8,961 nucleotides of DNA. It comes from Hellea sp. GTDB taxonomy: Bacteria; Pseudomonadota; Alphaproteobacteria; Caulobacterales; Maricaulaceae. The notes below the pieces were generated by a model. It made no database searches. It had not been told where the DNA came from and worked only from the letters and a program-made list of their open reading frames with translations. The stretch lies in the NCBI GenBank assembly GCA_020628635.1, contig JAHDEU010000066.1:1-8961 (forward strand). Direction: 5' to 3'. Position 1 is the first letter of the stretch, and each line of letters starts with the position of its first letter. Positions 1-6,436 of this stretch are shown here, piece by piece. The position numbers and the translations under genes are program-made.

Positions 1-1133
1 GACGCGTCGCCGAGCTCGGCGGACACCGTGTTTTCCTGCACGATCTTCAACTTGGCGGGCAGTGCGCCGGCATTGATCAGGCGAGATAGCGTGGCGGCCG
101 AAGCAGGCGTGAATGAGCCCTCGATATAGCCGCTGCCGCCCGGAATGGCGCTGCGGATGTTGGGCGCGGTGATGATCTCGTCATCCAGCAGGATGGAGAA
201 GCGCTTCCCGATGTTCTTGGCCGTCAGCTCGCCGAACAGGCGCGAGCAGCGGAAGTTGAAGCTGAAGTTGACGACCGGCTGTCCCGCCGGGCCGACGCCG
301 GGCGAGGAGTTCTCGACGCACTCACCCGTAATGCGCGTGCGCTCCTCGATGATCAGGCCACCGGCGCCCTCGCCTTCCTGATAGGGGCGGTAAACCGTTC
401 CGATGGTCGTGGTTTCGCCCGTTTCCATGGCCGTGCGCAGCTTGCGCTCGTCGGCGGAATCGTCGTGGACCATGTTGAAGGACAGGTTGGCTGTCTTGTT
501 GATGGCTTCCTTGATCTCGTCGACATTCTTGGCACCCGGAACCTGTAGCAGGATACGCTCGTCGCCCTCGCGGACCAGCGTCATCTCGGTCGTGCCCTGC
601 GGGTCGATACGGTCGCGCAGGACTTCGATGGATTGGTCGATGGTGCGGGCCTGGACGAAGGCGATCTGCTCGTCGGTGATGCGGACCTCGAACCCATCCG
701 CGCCGCGCGGGCTGACGACCGTAGAGGGAGGCGAGAGCGGCTGGCGCGGATCGACGGGTGAGACCGCTGCCCGGAGCAGTTCCATGGCGCGCTCCTGATC
801 CGCGCTGTCGCGCAATTTGCCAATGACGACATTATCGCGGACCGCGACAGAGGCGATGCGGATGCGCAGGCCGTTGTCAGACGGATCGCGCAGCGTTTCC
901 AACACGCCGAGGCGCTGGTTGGCCAGCTGTTGGCGCTCGACAGAGGACAGATCGACCTCGAGCAACATCTGCGCGCCGCCCTGCAGGTCGAGGCCCAGAT
1001 TGATCGTGTTCTGCATGAAGCCGGGCATGTTGTCCCGGGTGTCGGACTTCATCGCATTGGGTGCGGCCAGCAGCAGGCCGAGGACGACGAGTCCGAGAAT
1101 GAAGAGCGTCTTCCAGCGGGAGAAGAAGAGCAT
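1..1133 (-). CDS. secD: Protein translocase subunit SecD, N-terminal 377 residues (cut by window edge)
   Basis: SecD is an inner-membrane RND-family protein that works with SecF and YajC. It uses the proton motive force to help SecYEG-exported proteins leave the translocon on the periplasmic side. Reading the minus strand from 1133 gives an open frame to the window start with no stop. Residues 1-8 are a short basic start, 9-24 form the first membrane helix, and the hallmark NLGLDLQGG lies at 45-53, followed by LLEVD. The rest is the large periplasmic domain, including the conserved RLINAGALPAKL stretch and then VQENTVSAELG just before the cut, where the second helix should begin. Alphaproteobacterial SecD is usually a little over 500 residues, so roughly the last third (the other membrane helices) lies outside. 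The ATG overlaps the yajC stop in TGATG, so the two genes are probably translationally coupled. Identification is secure. Confidence 0.96.
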   Translation of the reverse strand, partial: MLFFSRWKTLFILGLVVLGLLLAAPNAMKSDTRDNMPGFMQNTINLGLDLQGGAQMLLEVDLSSVERQQLANQRLGVLETLRDPSDNGLRIRIASVAVRDNVVIGKLRDSADQERAMELLRAAVSPVDPRQPLSPPSTVVSPRGADGFEVRITDEQIAFVQARTIDQSIEVLRDRIDPQGTTEMTLVREGDERILLQVPGAKNVDEIKEAINKTANLSFNMVHDDSADERKLRTAMETGETTTIGTVYRPYQEGEGAGGLIIEERTRITGECVENSSPGVGPAGQPVVNFSFNFRCSRLFGELTAKNIGKRFSILLDDEIITAPNIRSAIPGGSGYIEGSFTPASAATLSRLINAGALPAKLKIVQENTVSAELGDA

Positions 1134-1456
1134 CAGTCGTTGGCCGCGACGGTCTTGTTGCGGACATCCGCGATCATGGAGCGCACGACCTTGATGTCGC
1201 CCGCGCCGAAGGTGACGGTCAGTTCGTCGTCGGTCACCTTCTTCACCTTGCCGATGAGACCCCCATTGGTGACGACCGTGTCACCGCGCTGGATCGAATC
1301 GAGCAGCGCACGGTGCTTCTTCATGCGCTGGCTCTGCGGGCGGATCAGCAGGAAGTAGAAAATCAGGCCGATGGCCACGAGCGGCAGCACTTGCGCCGCG
1401 AAACTTGCGCCCGCGTTCCCGGCAGGCGCCGCTTGCGCGATGAGATTGAACAGCAT
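1133..1456 (-). CDS. yajC: Sec translocon accessory subunit YajC
   Basis: YajC is a small single-span inner-membrane protein that associates with SecD-SecF. The 107-residue length is normal for the family. After a polar, Ala- and Gly-rich start, residues 22-38 form the membrane helix. This runs into the family signature FYFLLIRPQ at 33-41 and a basic stretch (QRMKKHR). The cytoplasmic domain carries GDTVVTNGG at 58-66 and IGKV. The ATG at 1456 has a good ribosome binding site, AGGGA at 1469-1465, about 8 bases upstream. The stop overlaps the secD start by one base. The gene is preceded by a 123-bp gap holding a promoter candidate and a hairpin with a T-rich tail, so expression may start here rather than come only from upstream genes. 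Confidence 0.96.
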   Translation of the reverse strand: MLFNLIAQAAPAGNAGASFAAQVLPLVAIGLIFYFLLIRPQSQRMKKHRALLDSIQRGDTVVTNGGLIGKVKKVTDDELTVTFGAGDIKVVRSMIADVRNKTVAAND

Positions 1457-1471
1457 GATCGTCTTCCCTGC

Positions 1472-1505
1472 AAAAAAGGCAAAGGCCGGGGAACGACCCC
1501 GGCCT
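1472..1505 (-). terminator. Strong hairpin with T-rich tail in front of yajC (terminator or attenuator)
   Basis: A perfect 9-bp stem pairs 1483-1491 with 1497-1505 around a 5-base loop (1492-1496). Eight of the nine pairs are G-C. Read on the minus strand, the stem is followed by TTTGCCTTTTTT (1483-1472), as in an intrinsic terminator. Read on the plus strand there is no T tract, so the signal points in the minus direction. It could end transcription of the LysM gene, whose stop is 75 bases upstream. However, a promoter candidate for yajC lies between the two, which would place the hairpin in the yajC leader. The ribosome binding site begins only 3 bases after the T tract. Confidence 0.6.
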
Positions 1506-1519
1506 GAAGCGTTTGCGGC

Positions 1520-1547
1520 TATATAAGACCGGCGCGCGCAATCGCAA
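1520..1547 (-). promoter_or_regulatory. Candidate promoter for yajC-secD
   Basis: On the minus strand, TTGCGA (1547-1542) is followed after 16 bases by TATATA (1525-1520), giving a plausible sigma-70-type -35 and -10 pair. It lies in the gap between the LysM gene and yajC. The predicted RNA start is near 1513, giving a leader of about 57 bases that would contain the 1483-1505 hairpin. The -10 is unusually A/T-rich for this GC-rich sequence. The call rests on sequence appearance only. Confidence 0.4.
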
Positions 1548-1579
1548 GCGGGCGGGGCAGGATCACCCTGCCCGGCTCG

Positions 1580-2371
1580 CTAGTTTTCCAGGCAGTGACC
1601 CGCCGGAATGGTCAGGCGCTGGCCCGGCTTGAGCGCACCCGGATCGGTAATGCCATTGGCGCTGATCAGCGTGGCGACCTTGGTGCAGGTGCGGCGCGAA
1701 ATGGCGTAGAGCGTGTCCTTCGGGAGCACGGCGTAGATCGCGTCCGATGCGGTCAGGGCAGTCTGCGCCTGCAGGGCTGGTGCGACGGGCTCCACGATGC
1801 GGGTGATGGTGCGCGGTATATCGGTTGTCGCGGCGGCAAAGGTCGTGGTCGGCGCGGTGAAGTTCTGCGCCAACGGGGTCACTGCGACGATGGTCAGCGT
1901 TTGGCCGAGCGACAGGGTGTTGTCCGACAGGCCGTTCTTCGCCTTCAGCTCACCCACGGTCGTATTGTAGCGCTTGGAGATGTTGTAGAGCGTGTCGCCC
2001 TTGACCACGGTGTGGGTGCGGCCGGCGACCGCCGGGGCTTCGACCACGATCTGCGTGGCGGGCTGCTCGTAGAGCTCGATCTCGTAGACTTCGGCGGGCG
2101 CGGCCGTTTCCGGGCGCACATAGATGCCGGAGCTCTGCTGGTAGGTGCGGACCCGGTCGGCTTCGGCGAGCAGCGCTTCGAGCTGGGCCGGGGTCAGGTC
2201 CTCGGCCTTGAAGTGCTGGGCCTTCACCACACCATTGGCGTCGTATTCGATGGGCGCGGAGATCGTGCTGTCGAAGGTCGGAACGGGCTCCACGACGGTG
2301 GTGTAGCTGGTCTGGGCGTGTGCGACAGTCGCAGTAGACGCGAGCAGAGCGAGTGTGAGCAGGGAGCGCAT
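1580..2371 (-). CDS. Secreted protein with two LysM peptidoglycan-binding domains
   Basis: This is a probable periplasmic or envelope protein that binds peptidoglycan; no enzyme domain is visible. With the start at 2371 it has 263 residues. Residues 1-19 form a typical signal peptide (MRSLLTLALL, then a small-residue region ending in AHA before Gln20). Residues 50-80 look like a short helical stretch. LysM 1 is at about 119-162 (HTVVKGDTLYNISKRY, then LSLGQTLTI). LysM 2 is at about 212-256 (AVLPKDTLYAISRR, then LKPGQRLTIP). The linkers are Thr-, Ala- and Pro-rich. The only cysteines, Cys229 and Cys260, flank or lie within LysM 2 and could form a disulfide. I chose the ATG at 2371 because it starts the signal peptide directly and has AAAGGA (2386-2381) 9 bases upstream; an ATG at 2392 and a TTG at 2401 would add residues before it. 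In many alphaproteobacteria a LysM plus M23 peptidase gene sits just upstream of yajC, and this may be its reduced counterpart. The exact function is unknown. Confidence 0.85.
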   Translation of the reverse strand: MRSLLTLALLASTATVAHAQTSYTTVVEPVPTFDSTISAPIEYDANGVVKAQHFKAEDLTPAQLEALLAEADRVRTYQQSSGIYVRPETAAPAEVYEIELYEQPATQIVVEAPAVAGRTHTVVKGDTLYNISKRYNTTVGELKAKNGLSDNTLSLGQTLTIVAVTPLAQNFTAPTTTFAAATTDIPRTITRIVEPVAPALQAQTALTASDAIYAVLPKDTLYAISRRTCTKVATLISANGITDPGALKPGQRLTIPAGHCLEN

Positions 2372-2420
2372 GGGCGTTGATCCTTTGGACATAATTGCCA
2401 AGAGGATGTGAAGGAACGGG

Positions 2421-2436
2421 GTTAAGGAAGCGCTAA
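2421..2436 (-). promoter_or_regulatory. CtrA-like box upstream of the LysM gene
   Basis: On the minus strand the sequence reads TTAG-N7-TTAAC. The binding site of the alphaproteobacterial cell-cycle regulator CtrA is TTAA-N7-TTAAC, so there is one mismatch. It overlaps the tatC stop codon and ends 49 bases before the LysM start. CtrA is known to control envelope and division genes in Caulobacter relatives. I could not place a convincing -10 at the right distance, and a single one-mismatch hit can arise by chance. Confidence 0.3.
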
Positions 2437-3263
2437 GCGCCCTCGCCCGCTACGTCTTCGGCTTTGCGCTCCACCAGCCGCACTGTGAAGATCGAAATCT
2501 CATAGAGCAGGTAGATCGCGCCGCCGAGAATGAACTGCGTGATCGGGTCGGGCGGCGTGGCAAACGCCGCGAACACCGCAATGGCGAGCAGAGCATATTT
2601 GCGCCAATTGCCGAGCTGTTCGGAACTGACGATCCCCGCCCGACCAAGCAGAGACAGGATGACGGGCAGTTGGAAGCTGATACCGAAGGCGAGGAATAGC
2701 GTGGTGGAGAGCTTGAGATAGTCGGCAATGCGCGGGGTCAGCTTGACCTCCTGCCCGCCGCCCAGCGCCTGCTGCGACAAAGCGAACTCCAGCACGAAGG
2801 GATAGACGAAGAAGAAGACCAGCCCTGCTCCCGCGATAAAGAGCAGCGGACTGAGGATGAGGTAAGGCAGGAAAGCGCCCCTCTCGTTTCGGTAGAGGCC
2901 CGGAGCGACAAATCGGTAGAGCTGATAGGCGATGATCGGAAAGCCGAGCACGACGCCGCCGAACAGCGCGATCTTCAGCTTCACGAAAAAAGTCTCCAGC
3001 GGGGCGGTCGCGATGATCTCCATGTCGATTGGCGTACCGCCATTGGCGATCTGCCGGGCGTTGTAGCGTAGGATCGCCTGGTCGAAGGGCAACAGCAGCA
3101 GGCGCACGATGTCGGTCAGAAACGGCGCGCAGACGATCATGCCGCCGAGCACGCCCAGCACACATTTGATCAGCCGCGCGCGAAGCTCGTTGAGATGTTC
3201 GAGCAGTGGGGCCGACGAGGCCTCGATCTCGTCCGCGCCGTCGAGTTTGGGCTGGATGTTCAC
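2433..3263 (-). CDS. tatC: Twin-arginine translocase subunit TatC
   Basis: TatC is the polytopic inner-membrane core of the Tat system. With TatB it recognises twin-arginine signal peptides, and folded proteins then cross with TatA. The protein has 276 residues and six expected membrane helices. Family marks seen are HLNELRARLI at 23-32 in the cytoplasmic N-terminus, PLETFF at 88-93, and FVAPGLYRNER at 118-128 (the first cytoplasmic loop region that contacts signal peptides). TPPDP at 236-240 precedes the last helix. The C-terminal tail is charged and short. The start is GTG at 3263, overlapping the tatB stop in GTGA, which implies coupling to tatB. The next gene downstream is the LysM gene after a 61-base gap. 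In many relatives serS, surE and pcm follow tatC; they are absent here. Confidence 0.97.
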   Translation of the reverse strand: MNIQPKLDGADEIEASSAPLLEHLNELRARLIKCVLGVLGGMIVCAPFLTDIVRLLLLPFDQAILRYNARQIANGGTPIDMEIIATAPLETFFVKLKIALFGGVVLGFPIIAYQLYRFVAPGLYRNERGAFLPYLILSPLLFIAGAGLVFFFVYPFVLEFALSQQALGGGQEVKLTPRIADYLKLSTTLFLAFGISFQLPVILSLLGRAGIVSSEQLGNWRKYALLAIAVFAAFATPPDPITQFILGGAIYLLYEISIFTVRLVERKAEDVAGEGA

Positions 3264-3589
3264 GGCTCGGAAGTCGGCTCGGACGCGGTGTTGCCCGCGT
3301 CCTGCACATCCTGGGCGATCTCGCGGTTCACGGCGGCGACCTCGTCGAGGAAGTCCTCGTCGATCAGTTTCATCTTGCGAAGCTCCGCCATTTCGGCGCG
3401 CAGTTCCTTGATGTCCTCATGGGTGTCGATATCGTCGAATGCGGATTTGAACTCGTTTCCCATGGCCCGGATTCGCGCCATCCAGCCGCCCAGCGTGCGC
3501 ATGACCTTGGGCAGATCCTTCGGGCCGACCACGATCACCGCGAGCAGCGCAATGATGATCATTTCGCCGAAGCCGAAGGACGGCAGCAC
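3260..3589 (-). CDS. tatB: Sec-independent translocase subunit TatB
   Basis: TatB forms the signal-peptide receptor together with TatC at the inner membrane. The 109-residue protein has the TatA/B fold: a short N-terminal membrane helix (about 9-22), a hinge and an amphipathic helix. It is TatB rather than TatA because Glu9 sits at the start of the membrane helix and the hinge is VVGPKDLP (20-27), where TatA has FG. A long charged helical region follows (about 55-95, rich in Glu, Asp, Lys and Arg), then a polar tail. The start is GTG at 3589, 6 bases after the tatA stop, with no strong ribosome binding site, so it probably depends on translation of tatA. The next ATG lies inside the membrane helix and would destroy it. 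The stop overlaps tatC by four bases. Confidence 0.95.
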   Translation of the reverse strand: MLPSFGFGEMIIIALLAVIVVGPKDLPKVMRTLGGWMARIRAMGNEFKSAFDDIDTHEDIKELRAEMAELRKMKLIDEDFLDEVAAVNREIAQDVQDAGNTASEPTSEP

Positions 3590-3595
3590 GGCGGA

Positions 3596-3808
3596 TTACT
3601 TCTTGGTGCGCGGGGGCGTGACGTCGATGGCCTCTTCGGCCGGGTCCACGACCGGATTGGCGGCCGTGTCGTCCTTCAGGCCCTTCTTGAACGACGTGAT
3701 GCCCTTGCCGAGATCGCCCATGATGGAGCTGATCTTGCCGCGCCCGCCAAAGACCAGGACGGCGATGACAAGAATGGCGATGATGCCGATGGGGTGTGCG
3801 GTGAACAT
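3596..3808 (-). CDS. tatA: Sec-independent translocase subunit TatA
   Basis: TatA oligomerises to make the passage for folded Tat substrates. The 70-residue protein has a membrane helix at about 6-20 and the FG hinge at Phe20-Gly21. The amphipathic helix carries GRGKISSIMGDLGKG and FKKGL (40-44), the form usual in alphaproteobacteria. A short acidic and Pro-rich tail ends in a basic RTKK. The ATG at 3808 has a modest AGG about 8 bases upstream. The gap to scpB is 55 bases, the largest within the 7210-2433 block, and contains a weak promoter candidate, so the tat genes might also be transcribed on their own. Confidence 0.95.
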   Translation of the reverse strand: MFTAHPIGIIAILVIAVLVFGGRGKISSIMGDLGKGITSFKKGLKDDTAANPVVDPAEEAIDVTPPRTKK

Positions 3809-3814
3809 GGGGCT

Positions 3815-3843
3815 TACCTAGTGGTCTGGCGGTATGGGGTCAA
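3815..3843 (-). promoter_or_regulatory. Weak promoter candidate before tatA
   Basis: The minus strand reads TTGACC (3843-3838), then 17 bases, then TAGGTA (3820-3815). The -35 is good but the -10 is poor. RNA would begin close to the tatA ATG, leaving almost no leader. It lies in the 55-base scpB-tatA gap. Low confidence. Confidence 0.2.
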
Positions 3844-3863
3844 CGCGGGCCGCGCGTAAGGGT

Positions 3864-4610
3864 TCAATCGTCCTCAGCAAGGAAGTCCTCGAAGAAATCC
3901 TTCTCCTCGACTTCCATCTCCATCGGGTCCTCGTCATTCTCCAGCGCGTCCTGCATGCGCGGCTCGGGCATTTCGAAGTCCTTGGGCAGGCGCGGGTCGA
4001 GCAGGCCGGCGGCCTTGAGCTCGTCGCGGCCTGGAAGATCGGTGATCTGCTCCAGGTTGAAATGGGCGAGGAAGCCTTCCGTCGTGCCGTAGGTCACCGG
4101 GCGGCCGGGCGTGCGGCGTCGGCCTCTAAGCCTCACCCAGTTCAGCTCCATCAGCACGTCGATCGTGCCCTTGCTGACCGCCACGCCGCGCACGTCCTCG
4201 ATCTCCGCGCGCGTCACGGGCTGGTGGTAGGCGATGCTGGCGAGTGTCTCCAGCGCCGCATTGGACAGCTTGCGCGGGCTGTCCTTCACATCGACCAGCT
4301 TTTCGGCGAGGTCCGGCGCGGTCTGGAAGCGCCAGCGGCCCGCGACACCGACCAGTGCGATCCCCCTGCCCGCATAGTCGCGCTGCAGCCGCGCTATCAT
4401 CGCGCCGACGTCTGCGTCCTTGGGCATGCGGTCGCGCAAGGTGGAAATATCGATGGGTTCGCTGGCGGCAAAGAGCAGGGCTTCGAGCAGGCGCAGATCG
4501 CGGTCCATGTCCTCGCCGGAGTGGGCCAGCCGGTCGGTCAGGGCGACCACGTCCATCTCTATGCCGGCTGTGGCTATGTCGAGGCGTTGGGAGGTCGGGC
4601 GCGTGCTCAT
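3864..4610 (-). CDS. scpB: Segregation and condensation protein ScpB
   Basis: ScpB dimerises and binds the kleisin ScpA, completing the SMC-ScpAB condensin that compacts and segregates chromosomes. The protein has 248 residues. Family marks are LLEALLFAASEPI at 41-53, the first winged-helix domain to about 108, and ETLASIAYHQPVTRAEIE at 121-138. These are followed by RGVAVSKGTIDVL (141-153) and GRRRTPGRPVTYGTT (163-177), all typical of ScpB. A strongly acidic tail (about 222-248, rich in Asp, Glu and Phe) follows the folded core, as is common in alphaproteobacterial ScpB. The N-terminal ~35 residues are less conserved. The ATG at 4610 overlaps the scpA stop in ATGA, so translation is probably coupled and the two subunits are made together. 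Confidence 0.95.
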   Translation of the reverse strand: MSTRPTSQRLDIATAGIEMDVVALTDRLAHSGEDMDRDLRLLEALLFAASEPIDISTLRDRMPKDADVGAMIARLQRDYAGRGIALVGVAGRWRFQTAPDLAEKLVDVKDSPRKLSNAALETLASIAYHQPVTRAEIEDVRGVAVSKGTIDVLMELNWVRLRGRRRTPGRPVTYGTTEGFLAHFNLEQITDLPGRDELKAAGLLDPRLPKDFEMPEPRMQDALENDEDPMEMEVEEKDFFEDFLAEDD

Positions 4611-5425
4611 GCGTTCTGCTCCTGTCTCGCGGCGTTTCGCAGATAAATCGGCTGGAAGGCCGAGGACTGGCGCAGCTCGATCGTGCCTTCCTTGGCGAGC
4701 TCCAGCCCGGCCAGCAACGACGATGCCTGGACGGAACTCTGCGGCACATCCGCGTCCAGCCCGTCCAGTTCGATCAGGCTCTCCATGGACGTCCAGTCGG
4801 AGAGGTCCACGCCCACCGCGCTCATGGCGCGCTGCAGGCGGTTGCGGGCTTCGTCCATGGTCAGCACTTTGGGCCGCGGCAGCTTGTGGTGCTTGAAGGC
4901 CGAGCGCGCGCGCGACTTGCCGTAAGCCTTGAGCAGGTCGAAGACTTCGGCTTCCCAGAGCGGCGAAGTGCGCGACCGAACGCCTTCCGGGGCGCCGCGG
5001 ACCATGACCGTTTCGCCGGTGCGCGGCAGGCGCTGCAGGCCGTCCACCGCGCGGCGCATGGCATCCAGCCGCTCCAGCCGGAAAGCCAGCATGGCGGCAA
5101 GCTCCTGCGTTTCGGGCGTCTCGTTCTCCGGCTTGTCGCTGGGAAGGATAAACCGTGACTTCAGATAGGCCAACCAGCTCGCCATGACGAGATAGTCGGC
5201 CGCCAGCTCGATCCGCAGATCCTGCGCGGTTTTGATGAAGGCAATGTATTGCTCGGCCAGGGCGAGAATGGAGATGCGCGCAATGTCGACCTTCTGCTTG
5301 CGCGCGAGTTCCAGCAGCAGATGCAGCGGGCCCTCATAGCCGTCGATATCGAGGATGAGCGCGGCCTCCGACTCCACCGCATCGTCGGCGGCCTCGAACC
5401 GCAGGTCTTCCTGAAAGTCCTCCAT
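4607..5425 (-). CDS. scpA: Segregation and condensation protein ScpA (kleisin)
   Basis: ScpA is the kleisin that bridges the heads of the SMC dimer and binds ScpB; it acts on the nucleoid. With the start at 5425 it has 272 residues, normal for the family. The N-terminal SMC-neck-binding part contains YEGPLHLLLELARKQKVDI at 30-48, then ISILALAEQY and LAADYLVMASWLAYLKSR (74-91). The middle (about 100-190) is the flexible ScpB-binding region. The C-terminal winged helix includes LLAGLELAKEGTIELRQ (237-253) and FQPIYLR (257-263). An open frame continues upstream to about 5593, but that part lies inside nagZ and resembles no ScpA; the ATG at 5425 overlaps the nagZ stop in TGATG and begins just before the conserved region. 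The acidic first 20 residues are usual in alphaproteobacteria. Confidence 0.95.
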   Translation of the reverse strand: MEDFQEDLRFEAADDAVESEAALILDIDGYEGPLHLLLELARKQKVDIARISILALAEQYIAFIKTAQDLRIELAADYLVMASWLAYLKSRFILPSDKPENETPETQELAAMLAFRLERLDAMRRAVDGLQRLPRTGETVMVRGAPEGVRSRTSPLWEAEVFDLLKAYGKSRARSAFKHHKLPRPKVLTMDEARNRLQRAMSAVGVDLSDWTSMESLIELDGLDADVPQSSVQASSLLAGLELAKEGTIELRQSSAFQPIYLRNAARQEQNA

Positions 5426-6435
5426 CAGGCGATGTCCATCAGCGCGTCGAACTCGGCCTCGGCCGCGGCGCGGTCGAACGGCGCGGCGTGGATGCCGCAG
5501 AACTCCGCGACGCGCGCGCGTTCCAGCGCACGGCCCACCAGCGCCTGCGCACCGGCCGCGACGCGCACCATGTCCGCCATCTTGCCCGAGCATTGCAGCG
5601 CGATGTCGCAGCCTGCAGCGAGCGCGGCCTCGGTCTTGGCGGCAAGGTCATTGCCCTTGAGCGCTTTCATGTCGAGATCATCGCTCATCAGAAGGCCGTC
5701 AAATCCGATGCGCGCGCGGATGATCTCCACGATCGCCTTGCGCGACAGGGTCACGGGCTCCGCATCGACGTCGCTGAGCACGGCATGGGCCGTCATGGCC
5801 ATGGGCGCGTCCGCGAGCTTGCGAAACGGGAGGAAATCCGTGGCTTCCATGTCGGCGAGCGACGTGTCGATCCGCGGCAGCGCCTTGTGGCTGTCCACGG
5901 TCGCGCGGCCATGGCCGGGAATGTGCTTCACGACAGGCGCGACCCCGCCGGACATCAGTCCCGACATGGCGGCGTGGGCAAGGTCCACGATCTGCTCGAC
6001 CGTCGTGCCAAAGGCGCGGTCGGAGATGATCGGGTCCGCGCCGTCCTGGGGCAAATCGAGCACGGGCGCGCAATCCGCCGTGATGCCGACCGCGCGCAGA
6101 TCGTCCGCGATCAGGCGGTGCCCGAGATATATGGCGCGGCGGCCTTTCAGGGCGTCCGCGTCATGCACAGCCGCATAGGCCGCGCCCGTCGGGTAGGGAC
6201 GCCAATGCGGCGCGCGCAGCCGCTGCACGCGGCCGCCTTCTTGGTCCACAAACACCAGCGCATCGCGGCCCACGCTCTCGCGCAGCTCGCTCGTCAGCCT
6301 GCGCAGCTGCTCCGGGCTCTCCACATTGCGCGCGAACAGGATGAACGCCCACGGGTCGAGGTCGCGGAAAAAGGCGCGCTCCTGCGGCGTCAGCTTGGGG
6401 CCGCTCAGCCCCAATATGACAGCCGCCGGGCTCAT
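5425..6435 (-). CDS. nagZ: Beta-N-acetylhexosaminidase NagZ (glycoside hydrolase family 3)
   Basis: NagZ is a cytoplasmic enzyme that removes N-acetylglucosamine from anhydro-muropeptides during peptidoglycan recycling; in some bacteria its product signals beta-lactamase induction. The 336-residue length fits the single-domain form. Visible marks are FARN at 34-37, VDQEGGRVQRL at 63-73 (substrate-binding region) and APVLD at 123-127. Then come KHIPGHG at 170-176 and Asp181-Ser-His183, the catalytic Asp-His pair on the mobile loop. SDDLDM at 251-256 carries the nucleophile aspartate. There is no signal peptide. The start at 6435 follows the SPOR gene stop after one base, and the end overlaps scpA. 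The link to scpAB is common in alphaproteobacteria; no direct functional link is known to me. Confidence 0.95.
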   Translation of the reverse strand: MSPAAVILGLSGPKLTPQERAFFRDLDPWAFILFARNVESPEQLRRLTSELRESVGRDALVFVDQEGGRVQRLRAPHWRPYPTGAAYAAVHDADALKGRRAIYLGHRLIADDLRAVGITADCAPVLDLPQDGADPIISDRAFGTTVEQIVDLAHAAMSGLMSGGVAPVVKHIPGHGRATVDSHKALPRIDTSLADMEATDFLPFRKLADAPMAMTAHAVLSDVDAEPVTLSRKAIVEIIRARIGFDGLLMSDDLDMKALKGNDLAAKTEAALAAGCDIALQCSGKMADMVRVAAGAQALVGRALERARVAEFCGIHAAPFDRAAAEAEFDALMDIA

Positions 6436-6436
6436 C

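Noticed and set aside
1595..2380. A 261-codon plus-strand open frame opposite the LysM gene
   Set aside because: The translation is a low-complexity Gly-, Arg- and Val-rich mirror of the LysM gene, which has a signal peptide and two clear domains on the other strand.
2431..2440. Small inverted repeat GCGCTTAGCGC at the tatC stop as a terminator
   Set aside because: The stem is only four pairs with a three-base loop and lacks a T run; it is too weak.
3206..3859. A 217-codon plus-strand open frame across tatC, tatB and tatA
   Set aside because: It runs antisense to three conserved tat genes and their intergenic gaps, and shows no recognisable motif.
5426..5593. A 56-residue N-terminal extension of scpA
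   Set aside because: It overlaps nagZ, is Gly- and Arg-rich, and is unlike any ScpA. The TGATG junction gives a better start at 5425.
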